Assembly (NCBI GenBank): GCA_949316235.1
Contig: OX438742.1
Coordinates: forward strand, 37,888,853 to 37,952,852
Source: Oegoconia quadripuncta
Lineage: Eukaryota > Arthropoda > Insecta > Lepidoptera > Autostichidae
Direction: 5' to 3'
DNA length: 64,000 nt
Program-made: the position numbers and the translations under genes
Shown: positions 34,353-46,200 of the stretch, piece after piece
How the letters are laid out: each line of letters opens with the position of its first letter
Numbering within the stretch: position 1 is the stretch's first letter
Notes under the pieces: generated by a model
Database searches by the model: none
The model's input: the letters and a program-made list of their open reading frames with translations, nothing else
Told to the model about the DNA's origin: nothing

Positions 34353-35856
34353 ATATATCCTGACACCGTCTACCTTCGGTAGGTGCCGTGCAGTGTACCA
34401 CTATTGATCCAAGCTTAATTGAAAAGACAATTGAAATTTGTATTATGTGGTTAGTTATGTATATGTATTTATTAAGGTGAAACCATTGTTCTTGAAGATC
34501 CGAAGATTGTAGAATTTTGGAAAGGCTGACGGCCCGGGAGTTCCATTCTTTGGCTATTGGCATTATGAGTCAAATATTTGATATTTTTACATGTTTTTAA
34601 TATAATGAGTAGTTTATTGTTGACATGTATGTATAGGTAGAGTATAGCGTTTCGTATCATGTCTGTACCCTATTGTTACCTGGGTATTTATTTATTAATT
34701 CAGCACTTATATTTGTTCCCATTCCCACTGTCTGATTTAGATTTCTGATAGCCCTAGGCTAACTATGAATATGCGCCCCCCGGCCTGTCCTGCCTATGCC
34801 TACCCACCCTATGAATATACTTACTAGTTTTTACATTTGAGGTTTCATCCACATACTATGAGCAAAAGGTATTTTCCCGCGGTAAAAGGTTTTCCCTCAG
34901 GATGCAGTCGTTTCTCTCCTTGCCTTTTCGAAATCTGTTCAGGGGGTGTAAAAAGGTAACACTTGGTAATACAGACTTCTTTCACATTTATAATTGGTTT
35001 TTTTTTGTATATTTAATTAGATCTTAATGCAATAATCAAGTAGTCGGTGTGTAGTGTAACTAAATAAATTAGTGGTAGAGAAGAACTAAAGCAGTTTAAA
35101 TCTTTAAATCACAGCCAGCCAGGAATGGGTGAGAGAGCGCGGGAATTGTTCCAAATTCAAGTAAGTATTTTAGGCGCGTATATTCAAATAAACAAATTTT
35201 AGTCTGTAAAGAGGTGGTGCTTACAAAGGCAAGCTCAGCGTCCTCTTGGTATTTGTGCCCTAGGCTCTAGCCTAATTAGCCTGTATTACAGCCTATAACT
35301 TGTCTAAACCCGGAAGGATTGACGCTCTTTTTCTCTCATTTTGATGGCCTTACATTTCCTGTATTTCCCCATATGGGAGGACGAGAACTCTTTACAGTTG
35401 ACGCCAAAATTTTGAGACAAGAAAGTCAGTTTTAAGTTAAGTTATGGGTTCTGGTTGAGTACACATCCAACGGTCTCATCTTGTGAAAAAAAAAATCAAA
35501 ACATTGGGCAATTTTCGTCGGCCATTTTGTCCCAAATCAGTGATTGTAAGGTAAGATTAAATGGGTTTCCGCGGTCAATGGCGCTGGTTCATTGAGTGAA
35601 ACGCAATGGTTTCATAATGTCTTTTTTATGGATCTCAACGTTAATCCGACCGTACTGCGTAATTTCTGCCATTCGGAGTCAAGCCACCATAGGTTCAAGT
35701 GACCTGTTAAATTTAATAAAGTTTTTTTTTATATAATTCAAACATGATTCTAAAGATTTCTTTTGCAATCATATTTATAGTGCAGTTTGCTGAGTTGTCT
35801 TCGGCAGGTGATTTATTTTGTATACTGTTCTCCCTTCTTGAATGTATATTTTTAAT
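34353..35856. other. No gene seen
   Basis: Mostly unique. Minus frames 34207-34563 and 34472-34660 partly overlap SINE-B and have no family. Confidence 0.4.
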
Positions 35857-36063
35857 GACCGATTGGTGTAGTGGATAGTGACCCTGTCAGCGAAACCAAC
35901 GGTTGCGGGTTCGAATCCAGCGAGGGGTGTAAATATTTGAGTGATGAATACCAACATTTATTCCCGGTCATGGATGTTTAAATAAATGTTTATGTATGTT
36001 TATCCGTTATCTAGTATCATAGTATAAGCTTTGCTTCGTTTGGGACTAAATGTTTGGAGTAAA
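35857..36063 (+). repeat. SINE-A
   Basis: GACCGATTGGTGTAGTGG and GCGGGTTCGAATCCAGCGAG, followed by the usual body and GGGACTAAATGTTTGGAGTA. One B-stem mismatch. Confidence 0.85.
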
Positions 36064-36511
36064 TCATTAACTTAAGATTATCACAAATAAACACATAAAA
36101 ATAATATGAAAATCGAAGTATATCACACTGGCGGTCTTACAAACTTTGTTTTATCGTTACCTACGATAACTTTGAAAAAATCTTATAACGTTCCAAAATT
36201 TGACCTATTTTTTAAAAATGAACCCCATAAAATAATAAATAAAGAAACAAATTGTTGTGCAAAATAATATTGTAGAATTTTCAGTAGCCTTGCGATAAGA
36301 CAAAAGACAATGCCAATTCGTACCCGAGGCCGTTACAGAAATAAGATATGTAGGTATATGAAATAGTACCTTACTGCAGAACAGTAAGCCATACTGCAGA
36401 ACAATGAGTTTGCAATTTGCACTTTATCCGGGGCTAGAATGATAATATGTTTAATGTTTTTCTTAAAATAAAACGAACTCCTTCCTTATTACAAATATAA
36501 CGATAAATTTA

Positions 36512-36750
36512 AAATTAAAAGACCCCCCGTAAGACTAGATCATCTAAATATACCAAACAATTGGTATTAAAAGTTAATTATCTTCGTAACATGTCCCCAT
36601 TCCTATAACGCGTCGCCTCGTTTAAACTGTAATATAAAGAAAACTGTACAGAAATCTGACCATGCATTATTGAGATACTTCCGGACAAAGACACACACAC
36701 CACGCCGTCAAATATAACACCTCGTAGTTCTTCGCCGTGGTTTAAATACC
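36512..36750 (+). repeat. Family G repeat
   Basis: AAATTAAAAGACCCCCCGTA, AGACTAGATCATCTAAATAT, CCATGCATTATTGAGATACT, CCGGACAAAGACACACACAC and CGCCGTCAAATATAACACCT. A MITE-B begins immediately after it at 36751. Confidence 0.65.
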
Positions 36751-37206
36751 TACAGCGTGAATTTGAATTCGTGTTATACCCATTAACTGCGTCACCAGTT
36801 AATTAGGATTCTCTTCTTTATTAGGAACAAATTTCCCTAAGGAACCATTGAAATATTTTTGATTACCCATACTTACTTTAGTAACTTATTAGTAATCTGT
36901 GCCCATACAAAGTAAACCATTCTGAAACCACCTTTTATTTTTTCATGGTTAAGTGGTAATGCGTTTGACCACAATCTCACCTGATGGGAAGTGACGATGT
37001 GGCCGAAGATGAAGCACGCGATCTCTGTAGAGAAGGGGCTCTTGAAGACTGTCTTTAGTATCTTCAGAATGGAAATCCAACAATTTATATTTAGCCGAAT
37101 TCGGCCGAATATTGTTGGACTTCCATACTAGGGGTAAATTGAAATTTTTTTGATCAAATTCTGCTATGGTTCCTTGGTAATCACGAATTAAATTTCACCC
37201 TTTATA
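36751..37206. mobile_element. MITE-B with two internal insertions
   Basis: Left end TACAGCGTGAATTTGAATTC, right end TTAAATTTCACCCTTTATA. Extra sequence at 36871-36906 (a 36-bp segment also found at 59827) and at about 36940-37071 (a poly-T-led retro fragment) interrupts the family sequence. It inserted at the end of a family G copy. Confidence 0.78.
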
Positions 37207-37939
37207 ACTTGAAACTGACACGTTAGAACAATAAGCCGGTACAGTCTAAACTTTTTAAATTGGCATACAACCTCATTTGAATATCCATGTATTTAGGCGT
37301 TCAAAAATTGTCACAGATATGGATAGTTCTAAATTCAAATAATATGGTATATCCCTGGAATGGAATGTCATTCTTCTGGCGATTTAAAGATTACAAAATC
37401 AAAACACAATTTTTTTTCGAACAATCCTAATCGTTATGTTTATTACACAAACGCTAAGCAATAGAAATTAAAACATCTTTGAATTCCAACTGATTCTGTC
37501 GCGTCCCCATTCGATATTCATACATACGAGATTGTAGATATCTCGTGTATATTTCGCTACTTTCATTAAAACCTACATATTTTTTGTGAGACTATATTAT
37601 CGGATAATTGAATTTAAGCAATCTAAAAACTATGTTAGTACGACTAGATGAAACTGAAACATCGATGTTACAAAACCGCCTTCTGCGGCTCATTAAGTTT
37701 TTTTAAGGATTTTATTGATCAATTTATAAATTGATGCATTTAATAATACTAAAGCTTATCCTGTTTAAACTTTATTCATGTATAGGGAACCCGTAGTTCT
37801 TAATAAATGATAGCCACCAGTTTTGAAACAAACTTAAGTTGATCACATGTAATAAATTAAGCGATAATTTTGGTGTTTTAGTATTAAAAGGTAGAGTCTT
37901 GTTTGCGTGAGTGGAATAGGTCTAACTTTATTAGTTACT
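37207..37939. other. No gene seen
   Basis: AT-rich, unique in appearance. A short palindrome TTGATCAATTTATAAATTGA occurs at 37716-37735. Confidence 0.4.
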
Positions 37940-38240
37940 AGCTTTCCGCCCGCGGCTTCGCCTGCGTGGAAAAACTTTATCGCGGAAATTTGTTTATCCG
38001 GCGGGAACTGCTCACGTTATCGGGATAAAGGATAAAGATATCCTATGTTTTAATCCATGGTATTCTACCTATCCAATAATCCACATATATATATATATAT
38101 GTTTACGGAACGATTTACGGAAACGGATGAACGAATTTGGATCGATACGAACGATATATATATATGAACCAAATTCGTTCATCCGTCGTTCCGTAAACAA
38201 AAAAAACATCCAAACTTTTGCATTTGTAATATTAGTTACA
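37940..38240 (+). repeat. R-CGC repeat with internal hairpin
   Basis: ACTAGCTTTCCGCCCGCGGC, TTCGCCTGCGTGG, GGGAACTGCTCACGTTATCG, GGATAAAGATATCCTATGTT, and end TTGCATTTGTAATATTAGTT. A TA run at 38086-38100 precedes a hairpin at 38101-38198. Confidence 0.78.
38101..38198. repeat. Hairpin inside R-CGC
   Basis: GTTTACGGAACG and ACGGATGAACGAATTTGG on the left face CCAAATTCGTTCATCCGT and CGTTCCGTAAAC on the right, with an extra ATTTACGGAA in the left arm and a TA-rich loop. Confidence 0.82.
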
Positions 38241-38917
38241 CTGGTGAAATTATTTCGCAGTTTTTTGTTTCATAGAAAAAAATATTAAAGTCGAAACAAT
38301 TATTTTAGTAAATAATTTTTTTAACACACTGCTATACATTCATGCAATCTTGAAAAGAGGCCATCTTAAACTTTTATTAGTAAATTATACAAAATCGCAT
38401 AATATTTTAAATGTCGTCGATTACACAGTTCGTTCGGTAATTGAACTGCGAAAAATTGGGTAATCCAAGCATCTGTACGTTTTCAGTCTCCATCTCTAGA
38501 GCTCATCATCAGATTTTAATCAAATTTATATGGGACCACCCTATAAAATGAGGGAGTTAAGCAGTGTGACAGAGACGTAGTGACAAAGATTGAAAAAGGT
38601 ATGCTGAGATCTTAGAGTATACATAAGCAAGCTGTAGCAAGCCCGCATCGCTTATTGTCCACTATACGTAACGTAAGCAGGTGTTCTATTGATATCTATT
38701 GATACATACTTGTAGATGAAGCAGTTGAATAGTGATGTGCCATGATTTGCTTGGCACTGCACATTTCACCATGATTGCTTAAAATCCAAATAAATATCGG
38801 CGAAAGAAACAATCAAGACGCATGACCTCTGGTGACTAATACCGTCACCCTTGCAATTTAGAGGTTGTTCACACCTGTGCTTACAGTTCATGCTAGCGCG
38901 CGCTCTATAGCATGCTT

Positions 38918-39208
38918 ATGAATACTCTAAGGCTGATATGGTTTGGACATGTGAATGTAAATGAAACAAAACTAATGAAAGAGATATAAGATGCGAATGT
39001 CGATGGTAGTGTTGGTAGTGGAAGACCACGGCGAACGTACCATGATCAAATCGGGGACATCTTAAAGAAAGGCCAAGTCAAGTGTACCCTAAAGCGACTT
39101 GCATGTAAGAACAACCTAATGAAAGTGAATGAAGCAAAAGAGGTGTGTCAGGATCGTAGCAACGGGAAATCTATGGTCTCTGCCTACCCCTACGAGAAAC
39201 AGCCGTGA
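38918..39208 (+). pseudogene. LINE endonuclease-RT C-terminal remnant
   Basis: Ninety-seven codons in one frame with one internal stop (TAA in the K-E-I-stop-D-A-N stretch). Motifs: T-L-R-L-I-W-F-G-H-V, then [45 protein letters not shown] and a final [10 protein letters not shown] then stop. This is the characteristic tail of an insect non-LTR polyprotein. Only the C-terminus is left. A tRNA-like SINE head follows at 39223. Confidence 0.72.
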
Positions 39209-39222
39209 CTTTATGCATTGGT

Positions 39223-39290
39223 ACATGGCTTGCCTGGGAATCGAACCCGGACCTCCTAAATTCGTTAAGCCACCGACGCTCCTTAGCTGA
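39223..39290 (-). repeat. SINE-D-like tRNA head only
   Basis: Minus strand GGAGCGTCGGTGGCTTAACG, AATTTAGGAGGTCCGGGTTC and GATTCCCAGGCAAGCCATG. It has A- and B-box-like motifs but no body. Not a functional tRNA: no acceptor stem closes it. Confidence 0.55.
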
Positions 39291-39809
39291 ATTCAATATA
39301 ATCCAATCATTTTTGTTATTGTAACCTATGTTGAATTTGTCTTTAATTTGTCGTGGTACTTTTTATTAGGTGCGCGACATTTGTACTACAAATGTACTTT
39401 TATCATCTGGGAGTAGTATGTGTCAATCATTATGCAACCTGAGATAAAAAATAAGCATTTTACATCTAAGCATATTATATACAGAAGCATTTCACATCAC
39501 ACCGTCTACTAGAAATTGCCAGTAACGCCAATATAATATTCTACTTGGAATTCTCTTTTGTATATTCGCGTTGGAAAAGGCACACAAAGAAGCGTAATCT
39601 GGTTGAAACAAGAAGGCTACACAAGACAAGTAAAGCCTTAGCCGCGGTAAATAAATACGAAAACAGTAATATAACTTTTACACTCGTTCTCGCCTTTGCC
39701 ACATTACAGGGTCCAAATCCCTCCGGACAGATGCGATCTACCAGCCGATCTGCCCGAAATGCTACGAATAATTAATGTGTATAAAAGTAACTCTCTTAAC
39801 ACTTTACAG

Positions 39810-39868
39810 GACAGTACGGTTATACAAGAGGTTGATCAGGTTACTAAACCGACGGAACGGCAATTGCC
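39810..39868 (+). other. Orphan candidate exon with consensus splice sites
   Basis: A pyrimidine-rich acceptor (ending ACTTTACAG at 39809) and a perfect donor (GTAAGT at 39869) bracket 59 bases. It is open when entered in phase 0 or phase 2. Entered in phase 1, as required by the exon at 29863, it stops after eight codons. No protein family is recognisable. An open frame of 76 codons lies just upstream (39545-39775) but has no recognisable similarity either. Weak evidence. Confidence 0.15.
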
Positions 39869-40127
39869 GTAAGTAAAAATAATAGGTTATAAGCCACTAC
39901 GGGTATCACTGGACCATGATGATATAAATTTCTTAAAGACCAGGATTTACTGCCAACCTACTCTCATTTTTCTACTTTCAATATTAGTCGGGAAATTTGT
40001 TTGGATATCTCGCTCACACACAAAAGTATATTTATATTGCAATAAGACCGGCATACTCGTACAATATTAACATTTTCTGTCGAATTAATTGTCTCTAAAA
40101 TTCAGTAATTCATTCAAAGGGTTATTT

Positions 40128-40446
40128 TTTTTTTTTTGTTTTTTATTAATAACGGGCTGGTACTTGCCCTCAATCACACCTGATGTTAAGTGAAGATGAG
40201 GTCGAAGATGGAAGCGTACTGACCCGGAAACTCCAACACATTTGGGGGACTGGCTATCTTATCTCTGACAACCGGAACACGACAATGCTATTAACGCTTG
40301 GCGGCAGATTTAGATAAGCCAGGCGGATATTTAAAATGCCCTACCACCAACCAAACCGAGTACTTAAACATGTACCCCGCTGGGGATCGAACCCGCGACC
40401 TCCGAATCGTAAACCCAATGTTGTTTACATTGAGCCACGGAGGCGG
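40128..40446 (-). repeat. SINE-C, full head
   Basis: Minus strand head CGCCTCCGTGGCTCAATGTA, AACAACATTGGGTTTACGAT and B box GCGGGTTCGATCCCCAGCGG, body with a gap at the ATCTTATC part, and poly-A on the minus strand (the T run at 40126-40142). It abuts the LINE at 40447. Confidence 0.87.
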
Positions 40447-40815
40447 TACAGTTCCTGTTGATATACAAAATCTTCCTTTCAATAAATTTAAAGATACTAT
40501 AAAACAGAAACTTATTAAGATGGCATATTATAAAATATCAGATTATTTAGATGATAAACAATCATGGACATAACCAGCCCGTTCGCATAACCAGGCTATT
40601 TCACAATTAATAATGAAATATTATAATATAAAATAATAATTTTGTAATATAAAAACCTTTTTTTAAAAGAGCGACCTCTCGAGTTTCTTGCTTGTTCTTC
40701 TCAGGGGAAAATTGCCTTTTGAACAAGCAGTAGCTTTAAAAATGTAAAATCTGACTATTTTAAGTGTACCCTGTGTACCTACAAAATAAAGCATTTTTTG
40801 ATTTTGATTTTGATT
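40447..40815 (+). pseudogene. 5'-truncated LINE abutting a SINE-C head
   Basis: Codons 40449-40573 read VPVDIQNLPFNKFKDTIKQ and then YYKISDYLDDKQSWT and stop, with the 3' UTR and a TTTTGATTTTGATTTTGATT tail. The 5' truncation point sits exactly against the tRNA-like head of an opposite-strand SINE-C (40128-40446), with only ACA between recognisable parts. Confidence 0.85.
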
Positions 40816-42417
40816 CTATTTTATTAAAACCTGTAATTGGCTTATAATAAGGTCATTGTAATATTTTATTTGTGTAGTAACTGCTAAATCAAAAGTCGAT
40901 ATATGATTTGGCACATGTTTGTAGTAGTGTTCCCGAATAGCGTGCCACATGGCTGCTGGCGGCACTCTCCACCCTCCTCAGGATAGCAGTTTTTTTATCG
41001 ATATTGACGAATCACATTCGTATAAATTCTATTCATTCCATTCATCGAGTTTGAGTCAAACAACTCTCTCAAAATCGACTTTAGGCTGCTACATACAGAA
41101 AATTGAGATTACATTTGAGCTTCTGTCTGCCTAGCATACTATGGTGACTATAGTATATGTAGTATAACGCAAAACAACAGGGTATTTTGGTGCTTTATTG
41201 CGTTTGCAGGAATAATGCCGTCGGGTTATGATTATTAGTTTATTTTGGCGGAATGCGTGACACGGTAATTGACGATGTGACAATATTGTTTCTTTATTGT
41301 TTTGAAATGATTTGTAAGCAACCTTCACCACACTTTCGACACCAAGACTATTGTAACCGCATTAACGATTAATAATTAAATTATTTATTGACAATTTACC
41401 GTATTCGTGACTTTTTATTCTCATCTACTAATAGTGTTTGAAATCTGCTATAACTCGGTGGTAACAAATGACGAGCGATTGCTGTAGTAGATAGTGATCC
41501 TGTCTGCGAAACCATCGGTTGTTGGTTCGAATCCGAATGGTAAAAGTTTGTGTAATGAACACGAATATTTATTCCAGAGAGAGTTTATTTAAATATTTTA
41601 TAAGTTTATCCGTTATCTATAACAAGCTTTGCTTTGTTTTGGTGTGTCTGAAATACTTATTTATTTATATATCATCATCATATCAGCTGCAAGCACCCTT
41701 TGCTGGCTATAGGCCTCCCCCATAAAATTCCAGAGCTGTCCATAGTTATATAATAACAACCAATCGATAGGATGTAAAGTTGAACGACATTTTCAAACAC
41801 ATGAAAATCTGTCCGATAGTTGCAAACATGTTTTGATTTCACTAACATTGCAGTATAGGGATGTTCGGATTTGTGCTATAAAACGAAATTCCTCCACCGA
41901 CTCATACATAGTAGAATCCCTCAAACGCCCTTTTACCTTTCACCGAGGGCTTGGTAATGCCGACCACGAACTTGCCTGCCCGTAGGGACAGGGCGCATCG
42001 ATGTGGTGACGTCACCCGGTGACCTACAAAATGTTAGGAGTGACGGCAAAAACAAGGCTGGTCGGATTCTTCACTAAAAATTCCTCGCATTAACTTGCAA
42101 GTTATTGTCACTTATATTAAATATATGTTTTTGGTTAATATAACTAAGCTGTTCCTATCGAATTAATAAATGAATGTACTATTTTTATTACGAACCCCAC
42201 AACACGCTACAAAAATAGAAACGCTGTAAACTTAACAAAAAAGAAATACAATGTTAAAATAAAATTTGTATAATGCTGTCACGTGTTGCACCACACACCA
42301 ATGGCTAGGACTTTGTTCATGCTGCGACCGATACGGCCTCCTTGTGAGTGTTATCCTTTGGATATCGCAGCGCTGGTTTTCAGTGCTCCCAGATTGACGC
42401 ACGGATGCTGCGTCAGT
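40816..42417. other. Little of note outside SINE-A
   Basis: Apart from the SINE-A at 41471-41666 no element is recognised. Frames at 40949-41134 and 41131-41331 (minus) are unsupported. Confidence 0.35.
41471..41666 (+). repeat. SINE-A, diverged
   Basis: GACGAGCGATTGCTGTAGTA, GTTGGTTCGAATCCGAATGG and AATGAACACGAATATTTATT. A shortened body with a TTATTTATTTATATAT end. Confidence 0.75.
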
Positions 42418-42728
42418 ATCATTATCATCATCTCAGCCCGTAAACATCCCACTGCAATGATTAGGCCTTCCCTCGTATAATGAGGGAGAATGGGCCATAG
42501 TCCACTGCGCTGGCCCCGTGCGGGTTGGGGACTTTACATGACTTAGAATTTTAATTTCTCAGGCATGCAGGTTTCCTCACGATGTATTTTTTTCATCATT
42601 TAAGAGCAGTCGGATAAATGCGCATAAGTAATTAAATTAAATTTAAAACTCATTGGTGTCTGGGAATCGAACCCGGATTTCCCAAATTGGGAGGCCGGGT
42701 CTTAACCGCTGAGCCAGCAACACTCATG
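42418..42728 (-). repeat. SINE-D, full length
   Basis: Minus strand head GAGTGTTGCTGGCTCAGCGG, TTAAGACCCGGCCTCCCAAT, B box CCGGGTTCGATTCCCAGACA, then AATGAGTTTTAAATTTAATT, CATCGTGAGGAAACCTGCAT, CCCCAACCCGCACGGGGCCA and a terminal ATGATGATAATGATAC. tRNA-derived. Confidence 0.82.
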
Positions 42729-42959
42729 ATTATGCATCAGTATAATCATGCACAATTTTAGTATTGTTTGAAATATCATGCTATCCTTAAAATTTAAGGC
42801 ATTTCACTACAATGACCGCTTTTATATAGTTCCGTTGCCAACAAGGAACCCTTATAGTTTTGCCGTGTTTGTCTGTCTGTCCGAGGCTTAACTCAGCGGC
42901 GCTTAGTAATAGAAAGCTCTGAGTATATATATTACCATATATACCATTATCATGTACTA

Positions 42960-43195
42960 ATGAGTTTTGAAATTTAATTTAATTACTTGTGTGCATTTCC
43001 GACTACTCTTAAACGGCGAAGGAATACATCGTGAGGAAACCTGCATGCTTGAGAAATAAAAATTCTAAGGCATGTGAAGTCCCCAACCCGCATTAGGCCA
43101 GCGTGGTGGACTATGGCCCATACTCCCTCATTATAAGAGGGAAGGCCAATATCCCTTCAATGGGATATGTACCGGCTGATGATGAATGATGATGA
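42960..43195 (+). repeat. SINE-D, head missing, inverted relative to its neighbour
   Basis: AATGAGTTTTGAAATTTAAT, CATCGTGAGGAAACCTGCAT, CCCCAACCCGCATTAGGCCA, ATACTCCCTCATTATAAGAG and the tail GGCTGATGATGAATGATGAT. About 230 bp from the opposite-strand copy at 42418-42728. Confidence 0.8.
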
Positions 43196-43499
43196 TCGTG
43201 AGGTTTTCGTTGGTGTATGAAGGTATGCATAGTATATACAATACATAACTACTGTTACGGTGACGTTGCTATGCAATTAACTGCAATACTGAAGCAAATA
43301 AAACCGTTTCTCCAGTTCATTAGTTTCATTCGGAATTCTCGGAATTGATTCCCAACGTTGTATAAATTATTATTTGGGTTGGTTGAAAATCGTAGTGGTT
43401 ATAAAGTAATAATAATTACGTTGATGAAAAACACAAGTTTTATTTGTAACGAAAAATATTGTAATAATATGTTTAGAAACGATATGAGTCACAATAACT

Positions 43500-43990
43500 T
43501 TAAAATTAAAAAGCCCTCGTAAGACATTATCCATATACACCAAAAATCTTCGAAACACCTAAGCTATTTTCATAAAACATGGCTAATAACCTGTTCCCTC
43601 CATTTAGTCTTTAATATTAAAAATTCATAGATCTCATGTCTGCCATGACCGTCGGGTACATTGAAAATGAATCTGCCAAATGAACTGAATTATTTTTAGG
43701 AAAACAATTATACCATCTCATTATCATATTTTTTTTTTCATTTCAAAAATCCTTTCACACCCCAATCAGCCACGTAATTCCAAAGCCACCAGCGCTAGGT
43801 CGCACTTCTGCTGAAAATCGAGTTATACCGAAGCGACAAAAAAAAACATTTTTAATGATAAACATCTCACTCAAATCAAATCACGCATTATTGAGATACA
43901 TCTGGATAAAAACTGGACACAAATATACACGCACAATGTCACCAAAAGGCATAGCAATTGACGTTTGTCGTTGGGGTTAAAAATATAAAC
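43500..43990 (+). repeat. Family G repeat, long copy
   Basis: TTAAAATTAAAAAGCCCTCG, TAAGACATTATCCATATACA, CATGGCTAATAACCTGTTCC, CACGCATTATTGAGATACAT and GTCGTTGGGGTTAAAAATAT. A T run at 43730 and a segment CCAAAGCCACCAGCGCTAGG (43786) look like an insertion. Confidence 0.6.
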
Positions 43991-44637
43991 AAAATGAGTA
44001 AACCCAGCAGTTGAAAACCCTACCATAAACAACTTTATAATTTAAGATTCATGTCTCATTCGATTATTGCAAGTAGAAATGCTCTCGTATTTCGCATTAT
44101 TTTCCTTTCGTCGTATCCAGTCGCATCACGTTAGACATCAGTGTCTTATCTTGCAATAATCGGATTGGAAGTGTGAATAACGCTGCTAAAATAACCAGGG
44201 CGTTTATTCCATACCAATTTTCAAGTCCAAATTTTTTTAAATGGATAGACCGATTCTTCTCAAACTTTATACGTATAAGGAGAATATACAGATCTAAAAG
44301 GTTGGTAGAAAATATTTTCAATATATCGAATTTAAAAAAATATATTGCATTTTTTCTGTTAGTATGGAAACTTAAAATAGCTATAATTTAGCTGTAGTTC
44401 AATACTCTTTTTTGAAATTATTCTCTTCTAACGTTTTAGATTTATGTATGTGCTTTGTGCATATAAAGTTGGAAATTTAACTGTTGGTCAATCACAGCGG
44501 AATGAATGAATTAATTTGAATTATCCCGCTACAATAAGTAATTCCCACGCGAAAAAGAAATTAATTATATGAATAATATCTACCCTCTATTGTATATCTA
44601 CACTGAATGCTTGCTACAGTGCTACATATAGTGAATA

Positions 44638-44820
44638 TAGCTTTCTGCCCGCGGCTTCACATGCCTGGAATTATTTATATATACATTCGTCTGAATCAAT
44701 AGTAGCTTATGTTCCTCGCCAGGTTCAAGGCTACCTTTTTGCCTATTAATACGATCCGTTATCGGTACAGAGGTATAGATGTGAATTGATAACAAACAGA
44801 CAGACAAACTACTTACTATT
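44638..44820 (+). repeat. R-CGC fragment
   Basis: ATAGCTTTCTGCCCGCGGCT, TTCACATGCCTGG and GTAGCTTATGTTCCTCGCCA, with AACAAACAGACAGACAAACT at the end. Diverged from the other copies. Confidence 0.5.
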
Positions 44821-45084
44821 AGAACAAAGTGTGGATACAGACACCAAACTCTCACATGGCACATATTTTAACAATGTGCCACAATATTAAGCTTATATAG
44901 TTTTATTACTTATTTACTTACTTGAAATTATGTGTTATTATCTTGTGAGAAAAAATAAAGAAAATTATGATTATTATTAGTATTATTTTTTAATTTTTCT
45001 CTTTCGTCATCGTTTCATCCTTTTTATTTCGTTAAGAGGATATTGTACCGGAGCTTTTCAAATATTGATAATTTTCATGTCGAA

Positions 45085-45285
45085 TGAAATAATGCGATTG
45101 CCGCGGGCGAAACTCTAGTTATTATAACGGTGAGTTGTTTACCGTGAGGAAAAAAATAGGGCATATTAATAAGTGAAATAGAAGGCATTGGCATAATAAG
45201 TTTAATTTTATTTTTCAAAACTATCATTGAATAAATCGTTAATGGTGCCGAACGAAGTCGCGGGCAACAGCTAGTGGCTGATATT
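45085..45285. repeat. TIR-F partial copy bordered by R-CGC-like ends
   Basis: GTGAGTTGTTTACCGTGAGG, AAAATAGGGCATATTAATAA and GTGAAATAGAAGGCATTGGC match the left arm of TIR-F. It is enclosed by GCCGCGGGCGAAACTCTAGT and GAAGTCGCGGGCAACAGCTA. Confidence 0.55.
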
Positions 45286-45949
45286 TTGATGATAACAATG
45301 GAACCCAATTAGGTGGCCTTATCACTAAAAGCAGTACCCTGCAAATTACGTCACGTTTCACTATTGTAATTTTTTTTATAGCAACTAAGGTAATATTTCA
45401 AATGTTTACCACCAATGTTGTACTATTTTAAGGGAAGTTTAGGTCTGTATAAGCTATAGTTATATACTAAAATATCCAAGGCCGTTTGGCTGTAAATAAA
45501 GCTAATATAAAAAATAAAATCATCTTCTCCTACAACTTACTTAATATACCATAAGTGAAATAAAAGTTTGGTGTCACCACAGTTGCGAGAATGGATGATG
45601 TTTTGAAACAATTGCGTAAACTCAATTAGGTTCATAATAGCATGGCTGTCTACCACAACCATTGTGCATTGTTTAGAAATATTGTGTCATTTCATGAAAA
45701 CGAAATTCATTCAGAATTCGGAAACTAAAATTACCGATGCGCTCTTACCCAACTAACCAGGCTGGTTGATGGTTAAGAAAAAAATTACGAACCGTCCAAA
45801 CAGGTGGACAGAGTGGTTGGTCGGCTAGTAATAGACGCAACCAGGTGGACAGAGTTGTTGGTCGCCTAGTAATAGACGTATAAATGTAGATTCTCTGGTT
45901 AATTAAGCATATAGGTAGAGCTGTATGGCGGTTTAATGATGTGTGGTCT

Positions 45950-46200
45950 CGTCACGTAAAAAGGAATAGAACCACCCTGTCTTTTTCCAAGGGTGTCGTT
46001 AAAGCGACTATGGGACTTTCCACCAAAAAAACTTCTACAGATTTGCACGATTTCACAGCGATACCGTCACGTGTTTCTATTCTATATTTTTCGAATTCAC
46101 CGTGGATGTTGTTACAAGCACTAAATTTGTTATATTTGATAGAAGTACTAATATTTGGGATATCTCTGACCACCTATTTGGGATAAAAGTCGTGATGTTA
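45950..46200 (+). repeat. Family H repeat, complete copy
   Basis: GGAATAGAACCACCCTGTCT, GTCGTTAAAGCGACTATGGG, CCACCAAAAAAACTTCTACA, AAGTACTAATATTTGGGATA and TCTCTGACCACC. Open frames on both strands here come from the repeat. Confidence 0.6.
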
